NCBI RefSeq assembly: GCF_030867145.1
Contig: NC_134427.1
Span: 13,787,001-13,851,000, forward strand
Origin: Opisthocomus hoazin
Taxonomy: Eukaryota > Chordata > Aves > Opisthocomiformes > Opisthocomidae
Direction: 5' to 3'
DNA: 64,000 nt
Positions 1 to 12,501 of the stretch are shown here, one piece after another; position 1 is the stretch's first letter; each line of letters opens with the position of its first letter. A program made the position numbers and the translations under genes. Under the pieces are notes generated by a model. It was given only the letters and a program-made list of their open reading frames with translations, was not told the DNA's origin and did no database searches.

Positions 1-882
1 TTGTTTTCTAATAAAAATGTATTTTTAATTTTTAAAAAATAGGGGTTAGAAAACATAATTTTCCTTTGAGAACATTTCTGGCAGATCATTTTTAGCCTGC
101 CGTTATTATGTTTTTCTTCTTTCTGCACTGTATTTATCTATTTTTTCTCATCTTAGGGGATAAAGCCTGACACTTTCTTCAGTATATATTCATCCAGCAT
201 CTAGCATAAAGTGCTCAGTACCCCTATCTGCTTTCAGACAGCAAACTAACAGTGGTAGCAGTGACAAAGCTGATGTTTAAAAGGTAAATTGCCAAAAAAA
301 CCCCACATTTATTTGCCAGAGTTTTTGCAAATAAGTTATTTTTCTTGCCCTATCTGCAGTCTTGTATATTCTTTTGTGTTTAATGGAGGTTCTACTGAGC
401 AAAAACCTGAGTAATTATTTCTAAAGTCTATTAAGACAAGCTATAACATTTTATTTGTGGAGAACCTTAGAAATAGGAGCAAGTCTTCTTTCTTCTAACT
501 CATGGGAGAGAGAAAACAGCTCCTATTGTTCCTACAGTTCCCAGTCTGAGAGGAGGTACTGGTCCTTTTCAGAAGCGTTCCTTTACTATTTTCTTTGCTA
601 GCCTGCCTTCATTGTACTTCCCTGGTTTGCCTGTAACTTTTCTCCTTCTCCTTGTGCATTATGTGAATATAAGCTGCCACCAGGGCAATAGGAGGTCACC
701 TTAACACTACTCTCTTAGAAAAATGCATATGAACTGACTGAAGACAAAAACGTGATGGAGCCAGACACTTCTCATCATAGTTGTTGCAAGTGTGTGTCAT
801 TAGCTGTTCACAGACATACAGACACAACAGGAAAGTGGGAGATTGTGAAGCAAAGACTGTGAGCCTGGATTACTGCAATGTC

Positions 883-928
883 ATCATACTGTATTACTGT
901 ATTACTACTTCCTGTATTACAGTATGAT
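883..928. repeat. Inverted repeat, 15-bp arms with one mismatch
   Basis: Arms at 883-897 (ATCATACTGTATTAC) and 914-928 (GTATTACAGTATGAT) pair with a single mismatch around a 16-base loop. Local TACTGTATTAC repeats between them suggest slippage. No function is evident. Confidence 0.85.
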
Positions 929-3139
929 CAGTACATGTGCAGTACTTCCACATGTGATCCTGAATAAAAATTATAGGTTATCTTTATTGCTATCTGAGGG
1001 GATGGGTGGATAGGAAAGAGGTAACAGGAAGGAGTAAGAAAAACACAGTTAAAATATAGTTAATACATGAAGTGGATTATATAAACAGAATGGAGACATA
1101 AAAAAAAACATATTTAATAATCACAGTACTTAATTTTTGCTTAATAAACTGGCCTGATTTTAAAAGTACTTTTTTGTTGAATTCAGCAGTCTACCTTTGC
1201 TTCCAGGGATCTGCGATAATCTATTCAGAAACATCCATAGCACAGACTAAAATATATACTAAAACCTAACAACTTGACATTTAGATGGTTTATTTGACTT
1301 CTACAGATGTCCATGAAATCACAGCAACCTGGGGTGAAATTCAACCTTATTGATCAGCCTTCTTTAAGTCCTTTTTTAACTTGACTGGCCAATAAATTTT
1401 TGTTAGGTTCCCTGAAGATGGATGAATTCTGCTCATAGTGATTAAAAATCAGCAAGGCTATGGAAATTCTCTGTATACTTTGCCAATGCAAGGCAAGCAT
1501 TACAGTGAAACTATCTCTGGGATTTTCAGTCCTGTTAGGAGAATGTAATAAGGATACCTGATCAATTGTACTCTACTATTTATCTGTGAAAGCAGCAACA
1601 TTCTCGTCAAGTTGATAGGGTGCTAATTTATACCACCTACTATCTGAGATGTCCTGGATACCACAGAAAATTAAATACTGTATTTGTATGGGAATCAGTA
1701 CTTAAAACATCACTTTTATTGGCATTAAGTGCTAACTAATGTGAATTAGAAAAATGATAGCCAAAGGTAGCTGAGCACTTGAGGTTAGGACATGTGCTAT
1801 CCGTTCTATCTCTGAAATGAGCAGCACACTTAAATCAGACTTAAAGTTCCCTGGGGATAGGAGAGGAGAGATCATTAGCATGAACTGCCCATTTCCAATA
1901 GGATTTCTGCAGCAAGCATCCATGGCTGTGAATATCAATATCATCCAAGTGTGTTTTCAGTTGTATTACCCAGTTAGGTACCAGAGTGAGCTCTGCAGAG
2001 TACTGTGAATCACTTCTGATGGAATGAGCTCTAGGAACATGAATGTTTGTGAGAGGGGGCACGAATGAAGAAGCAGGAGCCTAGATGCTTTCTATTACTT
2101 TCATAGTTGCAGTGGAGTCCATGAGGACTTGTTATTTATATTCGTTTGAATGATATTTTTATGCTTGAAAAATGTTGTACTTGGAGATTTTAAAATGCCA
2201 AGAAGGAAGCAAACTGAACTACTAGGAGAGCAGAATGAGTATCTGGGCACTATTATTTCATCCTCTGGAAGATCTATGCTTGGCTGACACCTACAGGATT
2301 TAAACAGTGCAGGTTTCAATCTTCTGTAAAAAATGGATGGATTTGTGTCCTGGCACAAGCACATATGGTCTCCCTTTGATCCATTGTCCCCAACCAAGAG
2401 TATGATGGATGCGAATCCTAATGACCCACAGGAAATAAGATCAATGCTGCTAAGTGATTATAAAGTTTTTTTGAACAGAATGCAATGTTTGCACTTCTAA
2501 GTAACAGCAGCCTTGATTGTAAGGATACGTTAGCAAAAACTATGAAAGGTGCTTGAAAATACCAGGTATGAGAACCTGATTTTGTCTTATTTGCGGAATA
2601 ATGACTAACTAGTTGCTCTTGGAGCACATATGGCTCACAAACAGACGAAATGTGGCTCTCAAACTTTGCCTATGAATTTTCCAGGAGTCCATTCATCCTT
2701 CAGGTATGTAATATATACCCAGTGGGTTTTAGTTATATCAAGCATGCATTCTGCAGTATCAAGATTATTGGACATTTTTGCGTTAATTTGGCCCTGTAAT
2801 TTTTGTGATTCAGTCTCTCATGTAGTAGCCATGTAGCCAGAGTCCAAATAAACTGTAATCCTCCCTAAGAATTATATACAATATACAATTCTCTGACTGA
2901 TAACAGTTTATACATTTGTCTGTGATAGTTTCCAGTGGACTGAAATTTGAAGATGATAGGACCAGGTTACACATAGATTCCACCTCAATGCCCTTGAAAG
3001 GGGAGAAGAGTATTGTTCAGTCATGTAGAAGCTTTCAGACCAAAGACCTAAACTACTTATAAATGATCTATCGAATGAAAATGCAATTTAGTTTTGATTG
3101 CTAATCTCTCTGTAGAAAGTAAAGAGGCTTATCTCTGGA

Positions 3140-3185
3140 ATCAGAGCACAAAACATATGTGAGCTGGGACTTGAACCTGATTGTT
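3140..3185. mobile_element. Possible MIR-like ancient SINE remnant
   Basis: GTGAGCTGGGACTTGAACCT closely resembles the core/3' part of MIR-type SINEs (the GCTGGGATT-GAACCC motif). The preceding bases are only loosely similar. The match is short, so chance is possible. Confidence 0.35.
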
Positions 3186-6100
3186 ATGTTCCTTGCTTTT
3201 AATAACTTTTGTTTTCCAGTAAAATAAATCTGTTAGAAAAGGATTGAACAGGGACCCCACTGTTTGCTAGAGTGGCTTATAACAGTGTAAGAATTTGTGT
3301 AAAGATGATCTTTTCTTGAAGAGCTAGTCTGCCAGTGGGTCTCACTGTGATAGATGATACATGCACCGGCAAGAGTGGCTCAGTAGCAAGCTTTTGACTA
3401 TGTTACAACATTTATTCACATGATGAATAAATTTTTGTGAGGAACAGGGGCTACAGATTATGCCTAGTACTAGTAGTTCATCACGGAGATGTGTTCTGTG
3501 CTGTGTTTCAATGCAGGCATATATACGTCCCTGATGATTTCAAAGACACAGGACACTGGTCCTTAGTTTATCAGATGTAACCTGTTTTTTTTCTGGTTAC
3601 TTTTTACTGAGAACTCTGAGTTGAAGAAGTTGGATACTTGTATCTTCCAGAGCTATTCAGAATATTTTGCTCATAGATATTTTTACTAGCTCTTCATCTA
3701 ACTTTCTTGCAAAAAGGTGAATTATTTAAACAACTGATTTGGAGGTTTAGGGACCAAGGAATTTTGTTAAAATTTTGCTTTAATTTATCGTTGTCTCCTC
3801 CCTGATTACCCGAAAGTATAACCCTGTGAAAGAGCATGAATTGTATATCTGATCCAATTACTTTCATGCAACTGCCAGTTTAGTGATGAGAATAACATTT
3901 TGATGATTTGGGCAAGATGTTAAAATTTTGTTACAGGTGTAATGGCATTTAAAACAGGAAAAGTGGAAGGCCTCCATTTATTATTATTAAATACATTTAA
4001 CCATGACCTCAGTTCAAGAAAACCCTTAAGGACGTGCTCAACATTAACCATGTTCTTGAAATCACACTAACACCAAAGCCTGCCAACGAAAGAGGCTTAA
4101 TTGCTTCACTTTCAGAAGTTGCAGGGCATGGAAGTTTCTGCAGTTTTATATTTTTCCTTTTTATTGAAGCTAGCATTAGCACTCTGAGTTCAAATATTTG
4201 GCTTCCGTCTTTTAACACTCAAGAATGTCTGTTATACCTAAAAACACCTGAAATGGCTCTTTAACATCTGTGCATCCTAGTTTGATGGCAGGGGTTTTAT
4301 ACTGCCAGTTGCACCAGAACAAGTAACCTCATCAGTGATCTAGGACAATTATATATTTTTTAATTTTCATGCAAAAAATTGAAAAGTAAATTTGTATTTC
4401 ATAATGACTATACCTGGAAGATATTGTGGAAGGTGGCTTAATTCAGTCTATCGTTATAGCAGCTAAACTGTAATGAAATGTGGGGGAAACTGAATTTGCC
4501 AGTTTTGGTTACGTGCAGCTTAATTAGAATTGATTTAGTGCTAATGCTGTATATCTCATGCAGAAAGCTGACTGGGTAAAAGATTTCTTAAAATTCATTG
4601 AAACACTGTTTCTCTTCTAGTTTTAAATTGCATATAGTATGCTTTTGAAAGCAGATATTTTGATTATTCTGGATGTACCATAAATGTTGTCCAAGTACCA
4701 CATGAAATGTTGTCTTATGTCTGCAGACCTCCCTTCCTCCTTCTCTTCATCAGATCTGACTGTCAAAACTGGCCAAGTAATTGGGACAATTAAGGTGCCC
4801 CTGAGATATAATTATCCTTTATAATTTCTCCTTATGTTTGAGAAAAATGATGATTGGCTCACAAAAACAGGTTCCCTATAGTACAGTGAGAAAAAGGATA
4901 CTGGAAATGAACAAATCAGCTTTAATCTCTTGCACTTAAGTAATCCCTAAAATAATTTAAGCCCAAACTCTTCCTTCTGTGCCAGTAACTTACCCCACAA
5001 ACGAACACTTTAAGTATATATAGACAAGTAAATGAGGATCATCCCTGTTGAAAGTATCCTTTGGTGTATTAGGATCCTGGTAATGACTCCCAATTGCTAG
5101 CATACAGAAGATAAATCTGACAGCCATTTTCCCATGTCCTGCTGACTCACTATACATCTAGCTAAGTACATAGACAGTCCTCCAAGTACCCCTCCATCCT
5201 CACAGATCCTCTATGGCTGGGCAGCCTTATTCCCACTTTCTTAGAGGTAGAACTTATTTAGAGTAAAGAATGTCTTATCCTTGTTATCTGGGAAGTTTAC
5301 AGGGGAGAGGCTGGATGCTTGCCCCCACCATATAACTACCAGACCAGTACCACTCACAAGGCCATAGGGGCAAGACCATGAAATCAACAACATTTGCAAC
5401 AATTCACAGAAATGGCCCTTGATCACCAATGTCCAGGGCTCGTCAGATGTGTCACTGTCCAGCCCAGAAATTTTTCTTCTTCCCCCTGCATCTCCAGCTG
5501 ATTACAGATTCTAAAATTGAAATAAAAAATCCAACTTCTTTTTTGTGAAAAAAATTTAGATTAATGCAGTGCATCATTGTTATTGCTTAGGTTGAATGAT
5601 GAGCTGGTTATAAAATGTTTTTAAACACCAGTGTACTAAGAGAGCAGTCTCTTATCTCCAAACTTCAAAATACAAATAGAATACTAAGGAGTTAATAATT
5701 CCCTCAGGAAATCGAGAGGTACCTTTTGCTTCAGTTTCCAAAGAATGCATACATTTAAAAGGATAAATATGACACAGTGGTACAGGATAGGTGTATTCAT
5801 AGGAAAAATATTTATACCACATCTATTCCCTTAGGCAACAACATATTCTTTCCTACCTCCACTCCTCAGCTCTGCGTTTCTAGAAATCCACATTTATACA
5901 ATTACTTTTCTGAGGAAAAGGGAGAGTGATTGCTTTAAATTCATCTCCTTTCAGTCTGGAAACAGTTCTTACACTTTCTTTGCAATAGCTATCAAATCAT
6001 TTAATTTCCTGACATGAAATAATTTTTTATTTAAACATATATCCCTACAGAAAAAGTCAACCTTTAAAGTCAAAATATGAACTATCCTCTCACAGGGGTA

Positions 6101-7495
6101 GGCTGGAAAGAATTGGTGAAACAGAAACCAGAATATGAGGAGACTGCTAATTGCAGTCTCTGCCCAGATCTAATTTGCCTTCTATACACCCTAAATACTA
6201 TATCTGTGCAGATTAAAGATTTCAGGAAGAATTTACTGTTGCTTGACACCTTGCATATTCATACACATTCAGCAAAGTGTGTGAATGTACAGTTTACACT
6301 CTCCCAGCTGAATGAGATGGTATTTTATACTTGTTCTGCATTCTCCTTGGCTGACTGATAACACATATCAGAAGGCAGTTTAAACTCCAGCACCCCAGCA
6401 CATGTGTTACCTTCTAATAAGCGAGCAAATAGCAACTACTTCTTGCACCCCTTTCTCACCTGGAAAATGTGCATGCCTGGATCTGTTGAGCGAGGTTGAA
6501 GACCAATTTACTGTACTAGCAGAAAAGGCAAAAGCAGTCTCTTGGCAGCAAAAGAAAATGATGTTTTAGACACTGAAGAGTTAGGTCCAGATTCAGCCAG
6601 TCTGAATTATACCTAGGTCTTTTGTCACTCATGCCTCTTGCTCATGTCTATAGGTCTAGAATCATCTGGTTGAAACCAGGAGGCCCAAGTTGGCTGGTCT
6701 GAGCCTTTCCCATCTCTACCAGCCCTTCAGCACACAATGAGCCAAGAGTTCACCCCCTTTTTCTGTGGGAACTTTGTCCTTGAAACTCCTTGTCACCATC
6801 TACATAGATCTACCCACTTCCAGAAAAACTCAGGGGTTTTTGAAGTTTGGTTCTGGAAGAAAGAAAAGAACACTTGTTCCTCCTTTGTATTTTTATATCC
6901 TCTGTGCTCTTTTCTGGTTGCTTCTCATTCACTTGCTGGCCCTCGATTGAACTGGCTACAAATCAAAAAGGGAAAAGAGCAGCAGATTATATTGCCAGGC
7001 ATGGGTGATAATGTGAAAGACAGTTGCTTATGTAGTCTGCAAGGCTCCAACTATTCCAACTTTGCCTGTTATTGTCCTTACATTAAATGTGTGTCGTACA
7101 ATTCATAGCTGATTTCACCATTTGCTTACTCAGATTAAACATTAAAACATTGAAGGATGTTCTGGATGTGTCTCCTTCCTCTGGAGAAGCCATTTCCTTA
7201 GTTCCTGTTTGTTCAACGTAATTACCTTGCTCTGAGCCTGTCCCATCCCTCCTACCACTCTGTCACCATCATCTCCCCTTGGGCAAATTTGACCCATTGT
7301 GCTGGTAATACAATGATATTTAAACTGGAAGAAATACATTAAGGTGCATCAGAGGACTGTGCTCATCTTCATATTGATAGAGGGGATTGTAAGAAATGTG
7401 AAACTATAATAAAAAGCCTTAATATTTTCTAGTTTTTAGTAGTCTTTAGTACTGTAACTTGTATTTCTGCATGCATAGTGATCTAACAATATAAC

Positions 7496-8091
7496 TGTTA
7501 CACTAATCCCTGTTTTCTCATTAAGGAATGTAGTGGAAGGACATGGGCACAAGCTATCACTTAGTCGTTAGACAAAATAATTAAGTGAAACAAAAGTGGT
7601 CTTGATTCTCAGCAAATAATTGGGATAATTGTGGGATAAAAGAGACTCCTAAATAACTCTACTCCAGACAACTCAGCCTTGGGAGGGCAAATGCGCTAAG
7701 CTACAGAGATAAGGAGGCACCAAGAGAGCAACAAGACTGGAGCAAAACAACCTGAAGGACATGATATACGTGATGCTAGAACTGAGTTTGCGCAGAAACA
7801 AATGTCAATCAGTGAACAGCATGATGAAGAGGATGGGCCTTCATCTTGGGACCCCCGAAGACCACCCAAAGATACTAACAGACATGCGTGAAAGATATTT
7901 ACATATGCTAATTAGTTCCTAGAAATATAATGAATAATTACCTGTGTGATTGTATTTAACCTGAAGCAACAGGGTGTCTGGCGCGCACGATTGGAGGAGA
8001 AATCCCCCGTGTGCCCGGCGCCGCAATAAAGAATACCTGCTTAACAGTATACATTGTACTGTTAGGTTTTTCTTACCGGATCTTCGAATCA
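7496..8091 (+). mobile_element. Solitary avian endogenous retrovirus LTR, class uncertain
   Basis: The interval has LTR architecture: a TATTTAA box (7,953-7,959), a GC-rich leader-like stretch, a poly(A) signal AATAAA at 8,025-8,030, then a perfect 8-bp stem with a 7-base loop (8,042-8,064) and a terminal CA at 8,091. The 3' half resembles LTRs I associate with bird ERVs. The 5' edge is uncertain: a TG at 7,496 is favoured because ATATAA occurs at 7,489-7,494 and again at 8,092-8,097, although one base separates the left copy from the TG. A TG at 7,529 is the alternative. No internal retroviral sequence flanks it, so it looks like a solo LTR. Confidence 0.6.
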
Positions 8092-11000
8092 ATATAAAAT
8101 ATTAACTTTCCATTTGCCTGTGGGAAAGGAAATACCTCAGAGCAATTTCTTGGGTCTCATAGCAAAATAGCACAAAAAAATCCAGAATGATATTTCCTTT
8201 GAGAAATGCTCCAAATTGCTATAAGAAGTATCCCCTAGTGGCCAACTCCACAGGTTTTCTACAGCCACATGAAAAAAATTATACTGAGCCATATGCCCTG
8301 TTCATCTGAATTCTGTTTTGGTTTATTTTGCATTGTCTTACTGAAATTTTGTGAGGAATACTATTCAGAGTGGTTTCTAAAGCCTTTCCTACTAATTGGC
8401 TTTCATCAGAGGTGATGTCAGTCAGTACAAGAAGTGCAAATGTGTTGGCAGAGCAGGGATTTTGAGATGTTTATAGTTCCATTTTTAAAACGTATCTATA
8501 AGAAAAAATTTACATTAGTATGGACAGGATTTGTTCTATTCTTGTTCTCATTCCCTTGGCAGAGGCTGAAGGTGAGCTGAAATAGAAATTGAGGTCAGTT
8601 CCCCTGGTTTAAGAGAAATAAAATGCAGCTTGCAGTCCTCAGAGCTTAGAGATGCGGATAGAGAAAAGGCAAAGGCAAGAACAGGTGCTACACCCAGTAG
8701 CAGGACTCAGGGAAACGCACAATGTGCTGTCCTCCATTTATTGTTTCTCAGTTCTTTTGCTCCCCACTTAACAATTACAATAAAATTGCAGAAACTATTA
8801 CAAAAAGTTACTCCTTTCTTACATTTTCATGTGAATTTCATTTTTCAGCCTTTATAAGTGGTTTGCAAAATATATAATTAATTTGGTGAAAAGATAACAG
8901 AAATTCATGTTTTTCATTTATTTTCAGTCTTAGATCTTTCATACCTTTCCCTTTTGTATGTCTGCTCCTCCTCTTCTCTGATGTATCTCTGGAAAAGGAA
9001 TGGGAGAAAGGCAGGGAATGATCTGCATTTTAAAGGCTTAATTTCAAACAGTTTTAATGAAAACTTCAGTTTTAGTAAGAGGCTGAGCTTTCCAGCGATC
9101 TTTTAGACTGCCTAAATATAAAGAGTCTCAACCAGCTGCTTGGACTTATATGTTTGTAACATAGAATTCATAGTATATAGCACACAGTGGTAGTACCTGG
9201 GTATATTATTTTTGTTGAATATATTTAATTGCCATCAATTCAGTACAACACAGTTGAAATATTAGTTTTTTCTTTAGATCTTTAGATGTTTCAAATATTA
9301 GGGTATTTCTGAGTGGAAGGAGTGAAAAGATAAAATTCCCTTATTGTTATCTATCTTGAACTGAAAGTATTTCCTTAGAACTAGACTGGCATTTGTCTTT
9401 CAGTAATTGCAAGGCTGCTAGTACTTACTATATTATTTAAAATCCTGGGTTATCTTTCTGTAATTTTTGATCAGTGTGGTTTTCATTCTGACATGGTTTT
9501 CAGATTTGAGGTATTACATGATCAGCGCTGCAAAGCACAAAAGGTAGCACATTGCATTCTCTGAGTGTTATTAAAACATATAATGAAAAAGTCATGTGTT
9601 AACAAATTGTATCTTACAAATAATTTTTAAAGTCACACCCTGGGCTTCAATGCCACACAAATAACGTATTACAGATTTCAACTCTGCCTTAATTTTGTCT
9701 GCTCATGTAAAATTTGTTATTTGTTATTTGTCATTTATTAAATTTTGTGAGATGTAATCCATGTAACACACGAGTTCCTGGGTGTGGGTACAACTATATT
9801 GTTTTCTGCTTTACAGAGGGTTGAATTCTGAAATGTCATTTACCTATTGAACCAAGTGCATATTATGGGAAACTAGTAAACATAAAATAGAAAATGGAGA
9901 CCACTGGGCTGTTTTTCCCCCCGACAGATTTGGCCATTGCAGGAAATCTAGGCTAGTTTTCAAGATATTTATATGAATGTTGACCTTGGTTATTGCTGAG
10001 AACCACAATTAATTCCATTGTTTACACTGAGTATTATATATGTCATGAATTTCTACATTTATGATTAATAAAATCAGAGTCACATATGCATAAAAAACTA
10101 CATCAGTTGTATAATTCTACCCTAGAAAAAGTTTCTGCAGTTGAAAATAGACTAGTGCCTCACCTCTGCTATTCAGGCCTGAGCTGTCTGTGCAATTAGA
10201 GGTAGTCTAAGCTTGTAAAATCGTCAAGCAAGTGTTTGGTTGTACATACCTTTAGTCTCATGAACTTTAGCAACTAGCACAGTGCAAAGCAAATATGACC
10301 ACCTTTGCAGAAATGTGGACTATATACAGTGTCCAACTGATGCATAAAAATAAAAGTACTCATTCAGAAGAAACTGCTAGAAACCACCTTAAATATAGGG
10401 TTATTTGGTCTTAACTTAGCCTGTTGAGGAAGTTTCAAAGAATTGCCTTAAGTCTAGACTTACATGCTTTTGTGTTTGATAGTCCTTGTAACATGGGCTA
10501 AGACATTCCAGTCCATTTCTCTGGAATATGTAAAAGGTAGCAGGTTGTATCTTCACTTGGCTGCATGAGTTGATTTGAAAACTAATAATGGAAGTGTCTG
10601 TGAGGCAGAAGTATCTTTCAGGAGTTCGGGAGCTCTCCAGCAGATTACTGGGAAGCATGGGATGCCACAAAACTCACTGAAAATGCCTGCAGAGTCTTTA
10701 AATGTCCTATATGAATCCTGACTTTCTTGGAAGGCTACTTTACATAAGAACAAAGCCTTTTGTTTCTTTATCCCTACTTGTTCAATAACTGAACAAACCA
10801 TTGAAAAGCCTGTAGGTGATAAAAATATTCCTTGAAATCATCTCAAACAGATTATAGCCACAAGGTAAAATTCTTCCAAGAGCAAAAATTGGTCATGCAC
10901 CATTATTTTCTGACACACAAAATAGCTAGCTCTGAGTTCATATCATCATTAAATAAATGAGAACCAACAAAAAGTCCTTTTTTCTTTCACTGTCCTTATT

Positions 11001-12472
11001 ACCGTATATATGTTTTGACAATGTTTTCTGAGTTAATTTGGACCCAACTCAACCTTGCTCTTATTCTGTATAATGATTTACAGTAATGCAAAAAGGCTAT
11101 ATAGTGCTGCATTTTGGATTTCATAGCTTTTTATTCCCACTTTGGTAGGTATGTACAGGACAAGTAAAGGGGATGGGAGGTAGGTCTCAATGGTGACCAA
11201 GAGGAGCTCCTCTTCAGTAACATGGAAGGAACGCTGTATTGTAGCATGGCTTACCCTCACTGCTAGATCCCTCATTGGTGGGCCAGATAAACTTGACACA
11301 AACTCTAGACATGTCTTTACTCCTCATTATTAGTAAGAGTAGACTGCCTTCTGTTTTACTATAGGCAACATTCTGCTAACGTTAACCATACTGAATAATG
11401 CCTTCCTCTCACATAAACTCAGTGAAGCTCATTGCAGTGTGTTACCTGATACAACTGAGGATTTCTGAATTGTCTCGTTTTCAGGAAGTCATTTCTGAGG
11501 GCAGGCAGCTCACTCTGTTGCTTACCAGAATACACACAAAGTCTCTGGAACCAATGGCAGCTAATGCAGCTTGTAGTTCTTCTGCTTTTCCTTTTATTCC
11601 TGATGCTGCAATCCATTATATCATTGTGTGAATAAGAGAAAATGTGCACATGTTAAAAAAAGAAGTCAATAAAGGCCTGCTTTTTGCTTGTCTTACTCAG
11701 GTCATCAGCACAGATTTATGAAGTGGTTTAGAGAGCGTTAATCCCTCCTTCCTGTTGTCAGCAGTCAGTTCAGATTTCCTGCCTACATCACATCACAGCC
11801 CCATGGCCCTGCTGTTCTGCCTGTCTCCACACCAGCTACATCCCCTACTCCCTGGACAGAAAATGACTGCTCTCCACAGTCAGTCCCTTTGAAGTTAGTT
11901 ACCCCACTCCTGAAAGAGAATTCTATTGAAAATGAAAAAAAAGGTACAAAGTTCAAAAAATACAAGCTGTACGACTCAGTGGTCAAAGGGAATGGAGATA
12001 AATGTTGGTCTGTAAACTTTCAACAACCAGAGCATTAATCAAATGATTCAAGGTCATCACTTACCTCTAAGATTGACTACAGAGCAATGAATAACAAATG
12101 GGACATCTTTCACATGTAAAAATGAAGAAACAAGACTGAAATCCATATTCTGATTTGACTCTTGCTCTTTTGATCAGCGATTAGCAGTCCTACACTTCAC
12201 TAAAGTCTCTGAAAATGCCAGATGAGCTCTGAAAGGGAAGCAGAGTATTTTAGAGAAGAAACAGTTATCAGTCCTGCCCTTCTGTGCATTCAGTATTTGA
12301 AAAGTGGGCCTTCACCGCCCAAATAAGAACAGGTAAACATTCAAATAATAATTATTACAGCCACTTGATATTCATTATGGATTGTGTTGTTATAACCCGT
12401 TCAGCAGAACAAAGAGACGTGTTTATGGGAGAGGAATTGCCTTTCCTTCAGCTGCTGTCAGTCACTCTGTCA

Positions 12473-12501
12473 CTGAGCCCGTCGGACATACACGGGCTCA
12501 G
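12473..12501. other. Perfect 10-bp GC-rich hairpin
   Basis: CTGAGCCCGT (12,473-12,482) pairs without mismatch to ACGGGCTCAG (12,492-12,501) around a 9-base loop. It stands out in AT-rich DNA and carries two CpGs in the stem-loop. Flanking bases do not extend the stem enough for a microRNA precursor. Function unknown. Confidence 0.6.

Larger units (their letters stand above)
1..7495. other. Gene-free AT-rich DNA
   Basis: Apart from the inverted repeat near 900 and the MIR-like remnant near 3,160, I see no exon, RNA gene or young repeat. Open frames are all under 125 codons, with no recognisable protein similarity. Confidence 0.7.

Noticed and set aside
6737..7108. 123-codon frame
   Set aside because: No similarity to any family I know, and composition is like the surrounding desert.
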